A stretch of DNA of 64,000 nucleotides from an uncultured Pelagibacteraceae bacterium (GCA_902595465.1 CACJQE010000005.1:18140-82139), one strand, 5' to 3'; counted from the stretch's first letter, positions 15,904 through 25,213 are shown. Translations and numbers: made by a program. Notes: generated by a model not told the origin, from the letters alone.

Positions 15904-16599
15904 TTAATTAATATTGTCTAAAGTAAGCCCTTTTACATTAGCAGGAACTGCGACATCCATCATTTTAGGATTTGCAAGATTTAGATTGTTCATTATATCT
16001 GCATATTCTTCTTTTGAGCTTACTTGTAATCTTGGATTATTATTTTTTTCATTTTCAATAGTGGAAAATTTCTTACCGTTGTAGTCATGGGCTGGAAATA
16101 CAAAAGTTTTTTCAGGTAACTTTAATAATTTATTAAATATAGAATCGTAAGCATCGTAAGCATTGCCATTTTGAAAATCTGTTCTACCACTTCCATTTAT
16201 TAAAAGTGTATCTCCAGTAAAAACTCTATCATTCATCAAAAAACTATATGAGCAATCAGTATGACCAGGAGTATAAATTGCTTGAAGTTCAACTTCTTCA
16301 ACATTAATTTTTTCACCATCTTTTATTCTAAGATCAATAACTTCAGATTTAGATTTTTCTCCCATAACTCTTATACAGTTTGTTCTTTTGTTTAATTCAT
16401 TTAATGCTGAAATATGATCAGCATGAATGTGTGTATCAATTACTTTGACAAGTTTAAGATCTAAATTTTTCAAAATAGTTGAGTACTCATCTGAATGCTC
16501 AATAACAGGATCTATTATAAGCGCTTCTCTACCTTCACCACTTGCAATTATATAAGTGTATGTAGAAGATTTTTGATCGAAAAGTTGTTCAAATATCAT
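15904..16599 (-). CDS. ETHE1-like persulfide dioxygenase (metallo-beta-lactamase fold)
   Basis: A 231-residue protein with the metal site THIHADH (His57, His59, Asp61, His62), and FTGDTLLINGSGRTDFQNG, the ETHE1 signature that sets persulfide dioxygenases apart from glyoxalase II. A later PAHDYNG supplies another His ligand. These enzymes oxidise glutathione persulfide to sulfite with mononuclear iron. The position beside cysE-cysK and a peroxiredoxin fits sulfur handling. It is divergent from the peroxiredoxin gene across a 73-base gap. Confidence 0.82.
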   Translation of the reverse strand: MIFEQLFDQKSSTYTYIIASGEGREALIIDPVIEHSDEYSTILKNLDLKLVKVIDTHIHADHISALNELNKRTNCIRVMGEKSKSEVIDLRIKDGEKINVEEVELQAIYTPGHTDCSYSFLMNDRVFTGDTLLINGSGRTDFQNGNAYDAYDSIFNKLLKLPEKTFVFPAHDYNGKKFSTIENEKNNNPRLQVSSKEEYADIMNNLNLANPKMMDVAVPANVKGLTLDNIN

Positions 16600-16672
16600 A
16601 AATAACTAACCTTATAAAAGTTTGCTTAGTAAAACAATCTTTCATATAATATTTTTTTATAAGGAGGAGACA

Positions 16673-17332
16673 ATGTTAAAAATAAATAGTATGTGTCCTG
16701 ATTTTCAAGCTAAAACAACTGAAGGAGATATTTCTTTCCACGAATGGTTAGGTGATAGTTGGGGAGTTATTTTTTCACACCCTAAAGATTTTACACCAGT
16801 TTGTACTACAGAACTTGGTGCCCTAGGTTTGATGAAAGACGAGTTCGATAAAAGAAATGTAAAAGTGATTGGTTTAAGCGTTGATGGAGTAGAGGACCAT
16901 AAAAAGTGGTTAGATGATATTAAAGATGTATCTGGCACAAAACCAAATTATCCAATTATAGCTGATGAAGACTTAAAAGTTGCAAAACTTTTTAACATGT
17001 TGGAGGGTGATGCCGGCACAACGTCAATGGGTAGAACAGCAGTTGACAATGAAACTGTTAGAACTATTTTTGTAATCAGACCTGATAAGAGAATTGGTTT
17101 ATATCTTACATATCCCATGGCAACTGGAAGAAACTTTTTAGAGATCTTAAGAGCAATAGACTCTATGCAGTTAACAGCTAAACACAAAGTAGCTACTCCT
17201 GCTAATTGGAAAAAAGGTGAAGATGTAGTTATTTTGCCAGCCATTAAAGATGATGAGGCGAAAAAAATATATCCTGATGGATGGGAAACTGTGAAACCTT
17301 ATTTAAGAAAGGTTCCAGATCCTTCTAAATAA
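16673..17332 (+). CDS. Prx6-type (1-Cys) peroxiredoxin
   Basis: A 219-residue peroxiredoxin that reduces hydrogen peroxide and alkyl peroxides. The peroxidatic Cys44 lies in DFTPVCTTELG. The C-terminal domain with HKVATPANW and KPYLRKVPDP is typical of the Prx6 class. ATG 16673 is preceded by an excellent AAGGAGGAGA ribosome binding site; an upstream TTG at 16622 is therefore rejected. The ribosome site suggests high expression. Confidence 0.92.
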   Translation: MLKINSMCPDFQAKTTEGDISFHEWLGDSWGVIFSHPKDFTPVCTTELGALGLMKDEFDKRNVKVIGLSVDGVEDHKKWLDDIKDVSGTKPNYPIIADEDLKVAKLFNMLEGDAGTTSMGRTAVDNETVRTIFVIRPDKRIGLYLTYPMATGRNFLEILRAIDSMQLTAKHKVATPANWKKGEDVVILPAIKDDEAKKIYPDGWETVKPYLRKVPDPSK

Positions 17333-17333
17333 A

Positions 17334-17990
17334 TTGGATAAAAATATTTTAAACCAGCAATCTCAGCATTGGGAAATAAATTTCTCAAATAAGCCTGAGA
17401 TGTTTGGTTTAGAACCAAGTTTAGCAGCAAAAAAAGCTTTAAATATTTTTAAAGAAAACAAATATTCTAAAATTGTTGAGTTGGGAGCGGGCCTAGGTAG
17501 GGATACTATTTACTTTGGAAAGAATTCGATAAATGTGACAGCATTAGACTATAGTGAAAATGGTATTAAAGTTATCAATGAAAAAATAAAAAAAGAAAAT
17601 CTAAAATCTTCAATATCAACATTACAATTTGATATTAGAGAGGAATTACCATTTGAAAGTAATTCATTCGATGCTTGTTACTCTCATATGCTTTATTGTA
17701 TGGCTTTAACCCAGAAAGATTTAAACAAAATTAATGGTGAAATTTATAGAATTTTAAAACCAGGAGGAATAAATATTTACACAGTAAGAAATACTGACGA
17801 TGGAGATTATAAAAAAGGTATTCATAGAGGAGAAGATCTATACGAAATCGATGGTTTTATAATTCATTTTTTTTCAAAAAAAAAAATTCAAAATCTGATA
17901 AACGGATATGAAAATTTATCTATTGATTATTTCGAAGAGGGCTCTTTTCCAAGAAAGTTATTTTTTGTTTGTAATAAAAAGGAAAATTAA
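17334..17990 (+). CDS. SAM-dependent methyltransferase, class I
   Basis: A 218-residue methyltransferase with the SAM-binding motif VELGAGLGRDTIYF near residue 43, acidic strand end LDYSEN, and FDACYSHMLYC as motif IV. The C-terminal part (RNTDDGDYKKG, HFFSKKKIQNL) resembles small-molecule methyltransferases of the TehB/tellurite group. The substrate is unknown. The only sensible start is a TTG lying one base after the peroxiredoxin stop, since the next Met falls beyond the N-terminal helix. It is thus coupled to the peroxiredoxin gene. Confidence 0.75.
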   Translation: MDKNILNQQSQHWEINFSNKPEMFGLEPSLAAKKALNIFKENKYSKIVELGAGLGRDTIYFGKNSINVTALDYSENGIKVINEKIKKENLKSSISTLQFDIREELPFESNSFDACYSHMLYCMALTQKDLNKINGEIYRILKPGGINIYTVRNTDDGDYKKGIHRGEDLYEIDGFIIHFFSKKKIQNLINGYENLSIDYFEEGSFPRKLFFVCNKKEN

Positions 17991-19207
17991 ATGTATTGTT
18001 TGTTATCTTCATTTACTGCATCTTGAAGTCTGTCTAAAAAATCAGGAATAGCACTTTTAACTCTGCTCCAAGTTGGAATAAATGGTGTATCCATAGGATT
18101 TAAATAAAATGCCTCACCAGCTTTCATTATATTTATTGCAAAAAGTTCTACTGCCTTCTCTTCTGTGTGAGAATCAAATTTTAGACCATTCATTTGTGCA
18201 TCACTTCTATATATATCAATTAAATCTAAAGCTGACCTATAATAAGTTGCTTTCAAAGATCTAAATTTTTCTCTACTAAAAGAATGTCCTTGCGTGGCTA
18301 ATTTTTTAATAAAAGTTTTTATTATATCTATAGACATTCTAGACAAACCTTTTGTTTCATCATCAATAGATAGTTTCTGGTGCTTGTGATCGTAAGTTTC
18401 TGCAAGATCAACCTGACATATGTTTTGTGGAGAATAACTCCTTTGCATTTCAGATAAAATTCCAATTTCTATACCCCAGTCAGAGGAAATCCTTAATTCA
18501 GGTAAAACATTACGCCTAAATGAAAATTCCCCTGCGAGAGGATATTTAAAAGATTTCATGAAATCTAGATAATCACTTTTACCAATAGTTTTCTCCAAAG
18601 CTGTCAATAAAGGAAAAACCAATAATCTTGCAACTCTGCCATTCATTTTACCATCAGCAACTCTTGGATAATATCCTTTACAAAACTCAAAATTAAAAAG
18701 AGGATTTACAACAGGATAAAACAATTTAGCTAGCATGCGTCTGTCATAAGTTTTTATATCACAATCATGTAAAGCCACAGATCTTGCCGTATCTCTAGCA
18801 ATGGACATTCCTATACAATACCATACATTTCTACCCTTACCTTTTTCACTTGGGGCTAAATCCTTTTTTTTTAATTCTTTGTCTAACTTTTTTAAATTTG
18901 GTCCGTCATTCCATAAAATTGTAAAAGGTGTTTCAAGTTGCTCGAAAAAAGTCCATGCCTTTCTAGCTTGATCCTCGTTAGCCTTATCGAGACCAATAAT
19001 TATGTGATTTAAATAATTAGTTTTTTTTATTTCTGAAACAATATTGGGTAAAGCATCACCTTCAATCTCTGAGAAGAGACATGGTAAAATTAATTCCATT
19101 TTTCTCTCAATAGAAAATTTTAATAGTTCACCTTCTATTTCTTTGGTGGATTTGGTCCCAAAATCATGCAATGTTGAGACTATACCATTTTGTGAAAATT
19201 CACTCAT
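17987..19207 (-). CDS. gpgS: Glucosyl-3-phosphoglycerate synthase (GT81 family)
   Basis: A 406-residue cytoplasmic glycosyltransferase that joins a glucosyl group from an NDP-glucose to 3-phosphoglycerate. The GT-A core has LILPCLFSEIEG near the nucleotide site, ALHDCDIKTYDRRM with the metal-binding Asp-x-Asp, and KGYYPRVADGKMNGRVARLL, characteristic of GpgS proteins. The gene follows a phosphatase of the matching type by 17 bases, which together would make glucosylglycerate, a nitrogen-free compatible solute. A mannosyl analogue (MpgS) is less likely from these motifs. Confidence 0.82.
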   Translation of the reverse strand: MSEFSQNGIVSTLHDFGTKSTKEIEGELLKFSIERKMELILPCLFSEIEGDALPNIVSEIKKTNYLNHIIIGLDKANEDQARKAWTFFEQLETPFTILWNDGPNLKKLDKELKKKDLAPSEKGKGRNVWYCIGMSIARDTARSVALHDCDIKTYDRRMLAKLFYPVVNPLFNFEFCKGYYPRVADGKMNGRVARLLVFPLLTALEKTIGKSDYLDFMKSFKYPLAGEFSFRRNVLPELRISSDWGIEIGILSEMQRSYSPQNICQVDLAETYDHKHQKLSIDDETKGLSRMSIDIIKTFIKKLATQGHSFSREKFRSLKATYYRSALDLIDIYRSDAQMNGLKFDSHTEEKAVELFAINIMKAGEAFYLNPMDTPFIPTWSRVKSAIPDFLDRLQDAVNEDNKQYI

Positions 19208-19224
19208 GGCTGCTATTAATCATA

Positions 19225-20019
19225 TTATTTTAATTTAAGTACCGCCTTTTTGATCACATCAGCCCAGCCCTGAGGAGATGGCTTACTGGAAGTTATTAAT
19301 TTTTTTATATTTAAGTTAGTTGTCTTAAAATACTTATTAAAAACTAAGCATGGAATATCAGTATTTTTAAGCATGTTTATATCATTATGATTGTCTCCAA
19401 CCCCAATAGTTTTGATCGGATTTTTAATTTTACTTTTAACCATTTTTAAAAATACATTAATTGCTTTAGATTTATTAACTTTGTCACCAAGGTTAGAGAC
19501 TCTACCCCCATACTGAATTGAAAGACCTAATTTTTTTATTTGAGAATTAATTTCTTTTTTTTCATGAGTATTTCCAATAAATTTTATAGGAATTGTAAAT
19601 TTCCTTTTCAATGCAGCTTTAAGTTTATTTTTTGGAAGTCCAAATATTTCTATTTGCTCTTTTTGATCAATTTTCCTCACATCAATAATTTTTTTCCTAA
19701 GATTAGATGAAATTTTATTATATATTTTAAAAATATTTCCTTTATTTCTACTAAGAATTATTTTTTTTGGTAATTTAGGATTTATTAAATTTAAATTATA
19801 AATTGCAGATCCATTTTCACAAATAAAGGGCAACTTTATACCTAATTCTTTCATAAAATCTTTAATTTCCAATTCTGTTTTGCTGGTATTAGGAACAAGA
19901 ATAATTTTGCGAGAAATTAATTTTTTTATATATTTTTTTATTTTATCAAACTTGAAGTTGCTTCGGTGAAGTATAGTGCCATCAAGATCAGAAAATATGA
20001 TTATAAGATATTTTTTCAC
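19225..20019 (-). CDS. gpgP: Glucosyl/mannosyl-3-phosphoglycerate phosphatase (HAD-IIB)
   Basis: A 264-residue HAD hydrolase. Motif I is FSDLDGTIL with both aspartates intact, motif II contains VPNTSKTE, and motif IV GVGDNHNDINML is typical of Cof/MPGP-type phosphatases. CENGSAIY near residue 65 is found in the MPGP subfamily. It would remove the phosphate from glucosyl-3-phosphoglycerate made by the downstream gpgS. The start is a GTG; no ATG lies before motif I. It is the middle gene of a racemase-phosphatase-synthase operon. Confidence 0.8.
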   Translation of the reverse strand: MKKYLIIIFSDLDGTILHRSNFKFDKIKKYIKKLISRKIILVPNTSKTELEIKDFMKELGIKLPFICENGSAIYNLNLINPKLPKKIILSRNKGNIFKIYNKISSNLRKKIIDVRKIDQKEQIEIFGLPKNKLKAALKRKFTIPIKFIGNTHEKKEINSQIKKLGLSIQYGGRVSNLGDKVNKSKAINVFLKMVKSKIKNPIKTIGVGDNHNDINMLKNTDIPCLVFNKYFKTTNLNIKKLITSSKPSPQGWADVIKKAVLKLK

Positions 20020-20040
20020 TTTTGGTTTATTTTTTTAAAT

Positions 20041-20739
20041 TTAATATTTTTTATATTTTTTCATGCAAACTTGAGCTAACAAAAGATTTGGGTCTATAAA
20101 TAATTTTGAATCTTTTGCTTTTTTAAATGATTTATATGAAAAAATTGCAATTGGAAGCTCAGTACAACCTAATATTATTTTATTACATTTTTTTTTAATT
20201 AAAAATCTAACTGCAGGTCTTAAAGCTTTTTCAGCATCTTTTACTTTACCTTTTTTTACATATTTAATAGCTGTATTTACAGAACTCTTTTGCAATTTTT
20301 CACTTGGACTTATCAAATTATAATTTTTTTCAAAATACTTATGATAGATTTTTGTATCTAAAGTAGCTTCAGTGCTTAATAATCCAATAGTTGAATTTTT
20401 CTTAAATTTTTTTTTTGTATTTAAATATACTTCTTTTGGCATACTTAGAAATGGCACATTTATTTTTTTTTGAATATCTTCATGCCAGTAATGCGCTGTG
20501 TTACAAGGCATTACAATAAACTTGCATTTATTGTTTTCCAACATTCGACAACCAGCAATTAATTCTTTTAAAACATTTTTGTATTGCTTTAAATTCTCTG
20601 CTCTTCGTGGTGTATTTGATTTATTATAGAGGACAAACATTGGATATTTTTGATCTAATTTTCCTCTATTTAATTTTGCAAGCTTATCACAAAAGTCCAA
20701 GCCCGCTTGAGTTCCCATGCCTCCTAATATGCCAATCAT
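20041..20739 (-). CDS. Aspartate/glutamate racemase family protein
   Basis: A 232-residue PLP-independent racemase with the two catalytic cysteines in MPCNTAHYW and LGCTELPIAIF, and the N-terminal IGILGGMGTQAG. It belongs to the broad-specificity aspartate racemase group (YgeA/RacD). It would interconvert L- and D-aspartate or a related amino acid in the cytoplasm. It is upstream of the glucosylglycerate phosphatase gene with a 21-base gap. A link to solute metabolism is positional only. Confidence 0.85.
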   Translation of the reverse strand: MIGILGGMGTQAGLDFCDKLAKLNRGKLDQKYPMFVLYNKSNTPRRAENLKQYKNVLKELIAGCRMLENNKCKFIVMPCNTAHYWHEDIQKKINVPFLSMPKEVYLNTKKKFKKNSTIGLLSTEATLDTKIYHKYFEKNYNLISPSEKLQKSSVNTAIKYVKKGKVKDAEKALRPAVRFLIKKKCNKIILGCTELPIAIFSYKSFKKAKDSKLFIDPNLLLAQVCMKKYKKY

Positions 20740-20822
20740 AATTTAAATAATATCTTCTATATTAAAATTCAAAACATCTATATAGATATTTAAATAACAG
20801 CAAAAATATATTGACGCTAATT

Positions 20823-21992
20823 ATGAATAGAAATTTATCTTTACTTACGTTAAGTCAGATATTTGGTTTTACAACAGCAACAATAACAGTATTTCTCAGT
20901 GGAATTGTTGGTTCCCAAATTAGCTCAAATCAATCTTTATCAACTTTGCCAACTGCTTTATTCGTAGTTGGAACTGCAAGTTTTACTGTCTTAGCGGCAA
21001 ATATTATGAGTAAAATTGGAAGGAGAAATGGTTTTGTATTTGCGGCTATAGGAAGTTCATGTTCTGCACTACTTGCTGCTTTTGCAATCAGTCAGAAAAG
21101 TTTTAATTTATTTTGTATATCTTGCTTAATTCTTGGAATGGGAGCTGCATTTAATCATCAATATAGATTTGCAGCAGCTGAAAGTGTTGAAAAAGACAAA
21201 ATACCAAAAGCAATTTCTACTCTTCTATTGGCAGGGATTGTGTCAGCATTTTTAGGCATAAGTCTTGCAAATTACACTAAAGATTTAATCCAAGATCAAT
21301 TGTATGTAGGTTCTTATCTTTTGCTATCTTTCCTTTCTTTCATGCCTGGAGTTTTTTTATTTTTTTTTAAAAATTTAGAAAATATTCAGGAGGATAGTCT
21401 AAAGGAAGGAAATATAAGAAATCTAAAATCTATAGTATTACAACCAAGATTTTTACAAGCAATTACTGCTGCTGCTTTTGCTTATGCTGTAATGTCATTT
21501 TTAATGACAGCAACTCCTTTAAGCATGCATGTTATGGAAAATATGAGCTTAAAAGAAACTGGTGTGGTTTTACAATTTCATGTGGTTGCAATGTTTTTAC
21601 CTTCGCTAATAACAGGTAATTTAATAAAAAAATATGGACACAGTGCAATAATTTATGGTGGAGTTTTATTTTTTTTCATCACAGTTCTTTTAAGTTTATT
21701 TGAACAGACATATCTTAATTATATGCTCTCATTAATTTTTTTAGGTCTTGGTTGGAATTTTTTGTTTATATCAGGTACCAGCTTAGTAGTTTTGACTTAT
21801 AACAAAGAAGAAAAATTTAAAGTACAAGGGATAAATGATTTAATTGTTTTTTCAACTATGGCTTTGGCCAGTTTATCTGCTGGAATTTTACTGAATTCTA
21901 TTGGATGGAAAATGATGAATCTTATTTGTTTACCTTTTTTAATATTAATTATTTTTGTAAGTTATATGGCCGATAAAAAATCAATTTCTTAA
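20823..21992 (+). CDS. MFS transporter
   Basis: A 389-residue inner membrane protein with about 12 hydrophobic helices. The loop between helices 2 and 3 reads SKIGRRNGFVF, the MFS motif A. The start at ATG 20823 (MNRNLSLL) is preferred to a TTG at 20811. The substrate is not deducible. It is divergent from the racemase operon and just upstream of a LysE-type exporter, two bases apart, so the two are likely co-transcribed. Confidence 0.85.
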   Translation: MNRNLSLLTLSQIFGFTTATITVFLSGIVGSQISSNQSLSTLPTALFVVGTASFTVLAANIMSKIGRRNGFVFAAIGSSCSALLAAFAISQKSFNLFCISCLILGMGAAFNHQYRFAAAESVEKDKIPKAISTLLLAGIVSAFLGISLANYTKDLIQDQLYVGSYLLLSFLSFMPGVFLFFFKNLENIQEDSLKEGNIRNLKSIVLQPRFLQAITAAAFAYAVMSFLMTATPLSMHVMENMSLKETGVVLQFHVVAMFLPSLITGNLIKKYGHSAIIYGGVLFFFITVLLSLFEQTYLNYMLSLIFLGLGWNFLFISGTSLVVLTYNKEEKFKVQGINDLIVFSTMALASLSAGILLNSIGWKMMNLICLPFLILIIFVSYMADKKSIS

Positions 21993-21994
21993 AC

Positions 21995-22609
21995 ATGTCT
22001 TTTCTTGTTTTAGGTTTTTTGACGGGCTTAACATTAATTTTTGCAATAGGACCACAAAATGTTTTTGTAATAGAGCAAGGACTAAAGAAACAATATATAT
22101 TTTTAGTTTGCTTGGTCTGTACATTATCTGATTTGATTTTAATTTTCTTAGGTATCTTTTTATTTAATTATTTTTCAAATTATTTTAATAATGTAGTGGA
22201 GCTGATTTTAAATATCCTTTTAATTATTTTTTTATCTTTTTTTATTTATGGAAAAATTAAAGAAATATTTAAATTTAAATCTTTAGAATTCAAAAATAAT
22301 GTCGTATCACAGACCTCATTTAATATCTTTATTAAGACTTTAGGTTTTACATATTTAAATCCTCACGTATATTCTGATACCGTATTTTTTTTAGGAAATT
22401 TCTCAAAATCCTTCAATATTGAAAACAAAATTTACTTTGGAATAGGCGCTTCTATAGCTTCTTTTTTATTTTTCTTTTCTTTAGGATATTTATCTAAGAT
22501 CTTTTCAGACAAATTAAATAATAGAAGCTTTTGGAAATATATAAATATTTTTATTATAATATTTATGTCAGGTATAGTTTTTTACATTATTAGAGATATT
22601 ATTTATTAA
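21995..22609 (+). CDS. LysE/ArgO-type amino acid exporter
   Basis: A 204-residue membrane protein with six hydrophobic segments. The N-terminal FLTGLTLIFAIGPQNVFVIEQGL is nearly the family consensus for LysE/ArgO, with the conserved GPQN. A central GFTYLNPHVYSDTVFFLG is the second half-repeat. These proteins export basic amino acids using the proton gradient. It may protect against arginine or lysine overload during peptide use. It overlaps the converging HAD gene by 11 bases. Confidence 0.88.
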   Translation: MSFLVLGFLTGLTLIFAIGPQNVFVIEQGLKKQYIFLVCLVCTLSDLILIFLGIFLFNYFSNYFNNVVELILNILLIIFLSFFIYGKIKEIFKFKSLEFKNNVVSQTSFNIFIKTLGFTYLNPHVYSDTVFFLGNFSKSFNIENKIYFGIGASIASFLFFFSLGYLSKIFSDKLNNRSFWKYINIFIIIFMSGIVFYIIRDIIY

Positions 22610-23258
22610 AGATTTTTTTTGATAATTTATTAACCTTTAAATGGTTACCATCAAATCCGTATTGAGTGTGATATTTTCCAGGAAATGCAACACATTTTAT
22701 GTCTGCACTTAAAGCAGAATTTAAACTTTCTTCTGTATCTTCAATAGCCACACATTCGTCTGAGTTAATATTCAAGTATTTTAAAGCATAATTATAAATA
22801 TCGGGATATGGTTTTTCTCTTAATATGAATTCATTATTGCCGATGAAATCAAAATCTTTTTTTTCAATTCTTCCTCTTAACGAGTTAAAAATAGAATTGA
22901 TATTGTTACTCGTTGTTGAGCTAGCAAGCCCAATTTTTATTTTGTTCTTTTTGCAAAATTGAATTATTTCTTTTACACCGTCTCTAGGCTCAACTTTGTG
23001 TTTATTTAAATATTCATTAAAAATTTTGGTTTTTAAATTTCTTATTTTTTTTCCGTCTATTTCAACACTAGTATCTTTTGCGTAATCATTGATTCTCGTA
23101 GTTCCGCCTGATTTTGACAATAGTTTTCTGTATATATCTTCATCCCAAAACCAGTCTAATCCACTTATTTTAAAAGCTTCATTAAATGCATCTCTTTGAA
23201 GATCTGATGTCTCAGCTAAAGTTCCAATAGAACCAAATAAAACAGCTTTGTAACTCAT
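22599..23258 (-). CDS. HAD-superfamily (CbbY/beta-PGM-like) protein lacking the motif I aspartates
   Basis: A 219-residue protein with the HAD core and cap. Motif II (GLASSTTSNN), the motif III Lys (EKPYPDIY) and motif IV (VAIEDTEESLNSA) are intact, but motif I, normally DxDGT, reads FGSIGTLAET. The phosphate-accepting Asp and the second acid are both absent, so normal phosphatase or mutase chemistry is not expected. An upstream start at 23366 would overlap the permease gene by 109 bases and add unrelated sequence; ATG 23258 overlaps the permease stop as TAATG. It is the last gene of the sugar-type ABC operon. Confidence 0.8.
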   Translation of the reverse strand: MSYKAVLFGSIGTLAETSDLQRDAFNEAFKISGLDWFWDEDIYRKLLSKSGGTTRINDYAKDTSVEIDGKKIRNLKTKIFNEYLNKHKVEPRDGVKEIIQFCKKNKIKIGLASSTTSNNINSIFNSLRGRIEKKDFDFIGNNEFILREKPYPDIYNYALKYLNINSDECVAIEDTEESLNSALSADIKCVAFPGKYHTQYGFDGNHLKVNKLSKKIFNK

Positions 23259-24139
23259 TATCCCTTCACAGCACCAGCTGTTAATCCACTGATTACTTGT
23301 CTTTGGAAAAACATAACTAACATAAATAAAGGAGCAGTAGCTGAAACAACTGCTGAAACAGCCCACATCAAATTACCTTCATGTTGATTTGTTCCAAGAT
23401 AACTTTGTATTTTAGGAACCATTGTATGATTTTCCTGATTTAATAAAAGAGCTGTCACTGTAAAATCATTATACGCAAGCATTAAACTAAATAATCCAGC
23501 TGTTATTACTCCAGGCCACATAACTGGCATAATGATATGTCTAAATGCTTGAAAATAAGAGCAGCCATCAATTAAAGCACTTTCATCAAGTTCTTTAGGA
23601 ACAGTTTTAAAAAATGAATACAATAACCATAAGGTAAATGGTTGATTTATTGCAACAAGAACAACGATGGTCGTCGGTAGTATTCCCCAAATTTGTAATT
23701 GAAAAAACGGAAATAAATAACCAGAGACTAGTGTAATATGCGGCATCGCTCTAAAAATTAATGCTGCAATTAAAATCCAAAATGCATAATTTCTTGTTGA
23801 TCTTGATAAAGCATAAGCTCCTAAGGTCCCGAGGAACAGAGAAATGGTTACAACAAAAAATGTAACTATAACTGTATTCCTTGATGCCTTCCAAAACTCT
23901 CCTTCAGTCCATGCTTGACTATAAGCATCTGTTGTAAACTTTCCTCCAGTTTCTATCAACGTATTGAATGCTGTAATAGCATACCACCAGTCAGCTCTTG
24001 AAAAAAAGTCAGCTCTTACTTTAAATGACCCCCAAAAAGTCCAAATAAAGGGAAAGCATGCAACCAACAACCAAACTATTATAAAGGTAGTATTAAAAAT
24101 TTTTAAAGCATTTGATCTTTTATCAAGTCCGTATTCCAT
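23258..24139 (-). CDS. Sugar-type ABC transporter permease (MalG family)
   Basis: A 293-residue permease with six helices. The coupling EAA-type loop reads KELDESALIDGCSYFQAFRHIIMP, near residue 195, where the ATPase docks. It pairs with the MalF-like permease immediately upstream. No ATPase gene is present in the operon, so it must share an ATPase encoded elsewhere, as many sugar importers do. It begins directly after the stop of the upstream permease gene. Confidence 0.88.
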   Translation of the reverse strand: MEYGLDKRSNALKIFNTTFIIVWLLVACFPFIWTFWGSFKVRADFFSRADWWYAITAFNTLIETGGKFTTDAYSQAWTEGEFWKASRNTVIVTFFVVTISLFLGTLGAYALSRSTRNYAFWILIAALIFRAMPHITLVSGYLFPFFQLQIWGILPTTIVVLVAINQPFTLWLLYSFFKTVPKELDESALIDGCSYFQAFRHIIMPVMWPGVITAGLFSLMLAYNDFTVTALLLNQENHTMVPKIQSYLGTNQHEGNLMWAVSAVVSATAPLFMLVMFFQRQVISGLTAGAVKG

Positions 24140-25168
24140 TTATCTCGCTGTCCTAAATTCCTTCCATGTTCTTATTAAAACTGGTGCTAAAAGTATGGCT
24201 ATCCCAACAATTGTCATCATTGAAGTGGCAGCGGCTGAACCAAATAATATTACTTCCTCATTTACGAGGTTATCATAAATTAACCAAGACAAAGATTGAG
24301 CGCTTCCTTCAGCACTGAAACCAATTATAGGTTCAAAAACTCTAAAATTATCCATCAATGAAATAAGAGCAACAAATGTAACTACGGGATAAATATGAGG
24401 CAAAACAATATGTCTTACTCTCTGCCATCTTGATGCTCCATCAATAATAGCTGCTTCAACAGGTTCTTGGGGAACAGTTTGTAAAGCTGCATAAAATACT
24501 ACAAAAGCAAATGGTGAATGGTGCCAAATTCCATAAATTATTATAGTTATCCAAGTAAGAGTTTTTGAGGATTTTAACGATAAATAAGGGTCATCCATTA
24601 ACATTTGCAAATTCGCGCCAATAATCCCCTCTGCATCTATCATCCAAAATAAAACTAAAGAACCCACCAATGGAGTAACAATCATCGGCAATATGGTTCC
24701 AAATATTAGTGGCCCTCTAATTCTTCTAGTTACTGCATTAAGACTTAAAGCAATTATAAAACCTAAGAGTAAGACGTTAGGCGTTACAAACAAGCAATAA
24801 GTTAAAGTAAAAATTAGAGCTTTGTAAAAAGGTAGGTTGGTAACTTGATCTACAAATTCCCCAAAACTATTTGTTTCATTCCAAAATTTTCCAATTTCTT
24901 CTATTGCAAGATGATTTCTATCTACATAAGTCCCAAATCCATTGAATTTTCCTAAAGGCTTTTCTTCTCGAATTTTAGAGGTTTTTTCTTGGTCAACAAC
25001 TATAGAAACTGTACATCCAAAAGGATCACATTTTTTTACTTCCTTAACAACTTGGTCGTGCTGCGCATAAAATGATTGTATCCCTGTTGAAATAATAGGA
25101 AGACCTATAAATAAAATCATTGCCAATCCAGTTGGCAAGAAAAACCAAAAAAAAGTTTTGTTAGGCAT
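24140..25168 (-). CDS. Sugar-type ABC transporter permease (MalF family)
   Basis: A 342-residue permease with an N-terminal helix, a periplasmic loop of about 80 residues after it (from HDQVVKEVKKCD to QVTNLP), then five more helices. The EAA loop is EPVEAAIIDGASRWQRVRHIVLP. The two Cys in CDPFGCTV may form a disulfide in the loop. Length is larger than the usual 290-310 because of this loop. It forms a heterodimer with the next gene. Confidence 0.88.
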   Translation of the reverse strand: MPNKTFFWFFLPTGLAMILFIGLPIISTGIQSFYAQHDQVVKEVKKCDPFGCTVSIVVDQEKTSKIREEKPLGKFNGFGTYVDRNHLAIEEIGKFWNETNSFGEFVDQVTNLPFYKALIFTLTYCLFVTPNVLLLGFIIALSLNAVTRRIRGPLIFGTILPMIVTPLVGSLVLFWMIDAEGIIGANLQMLMDDPYLSLKSSKTLTWITIIIYGIWHHSPFAFVVFYAALQTVPQEPVEAAIIDGASRWQRVRHIVLPHIYPVVTFVALISLMDNFRVFEPIIGFSAEGSAQSLSWLIYDNLVNEEVILFGSAAATSMMTIVGIAILLAPVLIRTWKEFRTAR

Positions 25169-25176
25169 TAATGTAA

Positions 25177-25202
25177 TAAGTGGGGATTTTCATCCCCACT
25201 TA
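25177..25202 (-). terminator. Hairpin between ABC binding-protein and permease genes
   Basis: The arms TAAGTGGGGAT and ATCCCCACTTA form an 11-base-pair stem with a four-base loop, 11 bases after the binding-protein stop. There is no long T-run after it on the transcribed strand, so it is more likely an mRNA-stabilising stem or a leaky terminator than a full stop. It fits stronger expression of the binding protein than of the permeases. Confidence 0.75.
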
Positions 25203-25213
25203 AAATTTATTGA

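Noticed and set aside
19660..20060. Long runs of T and A that look repetitive
   Set aside because: They are Lys-, Phe- and Ile-rich codons in AT-rich DNA, with no repeat unit.
23259..23366. Upstream start for the HAD protein inside the permease gene
   Set aside because: It adds 36 Cys- and Ser-rich residues unrelated to HAD proteins. The coupled ATG at 23258 is better.
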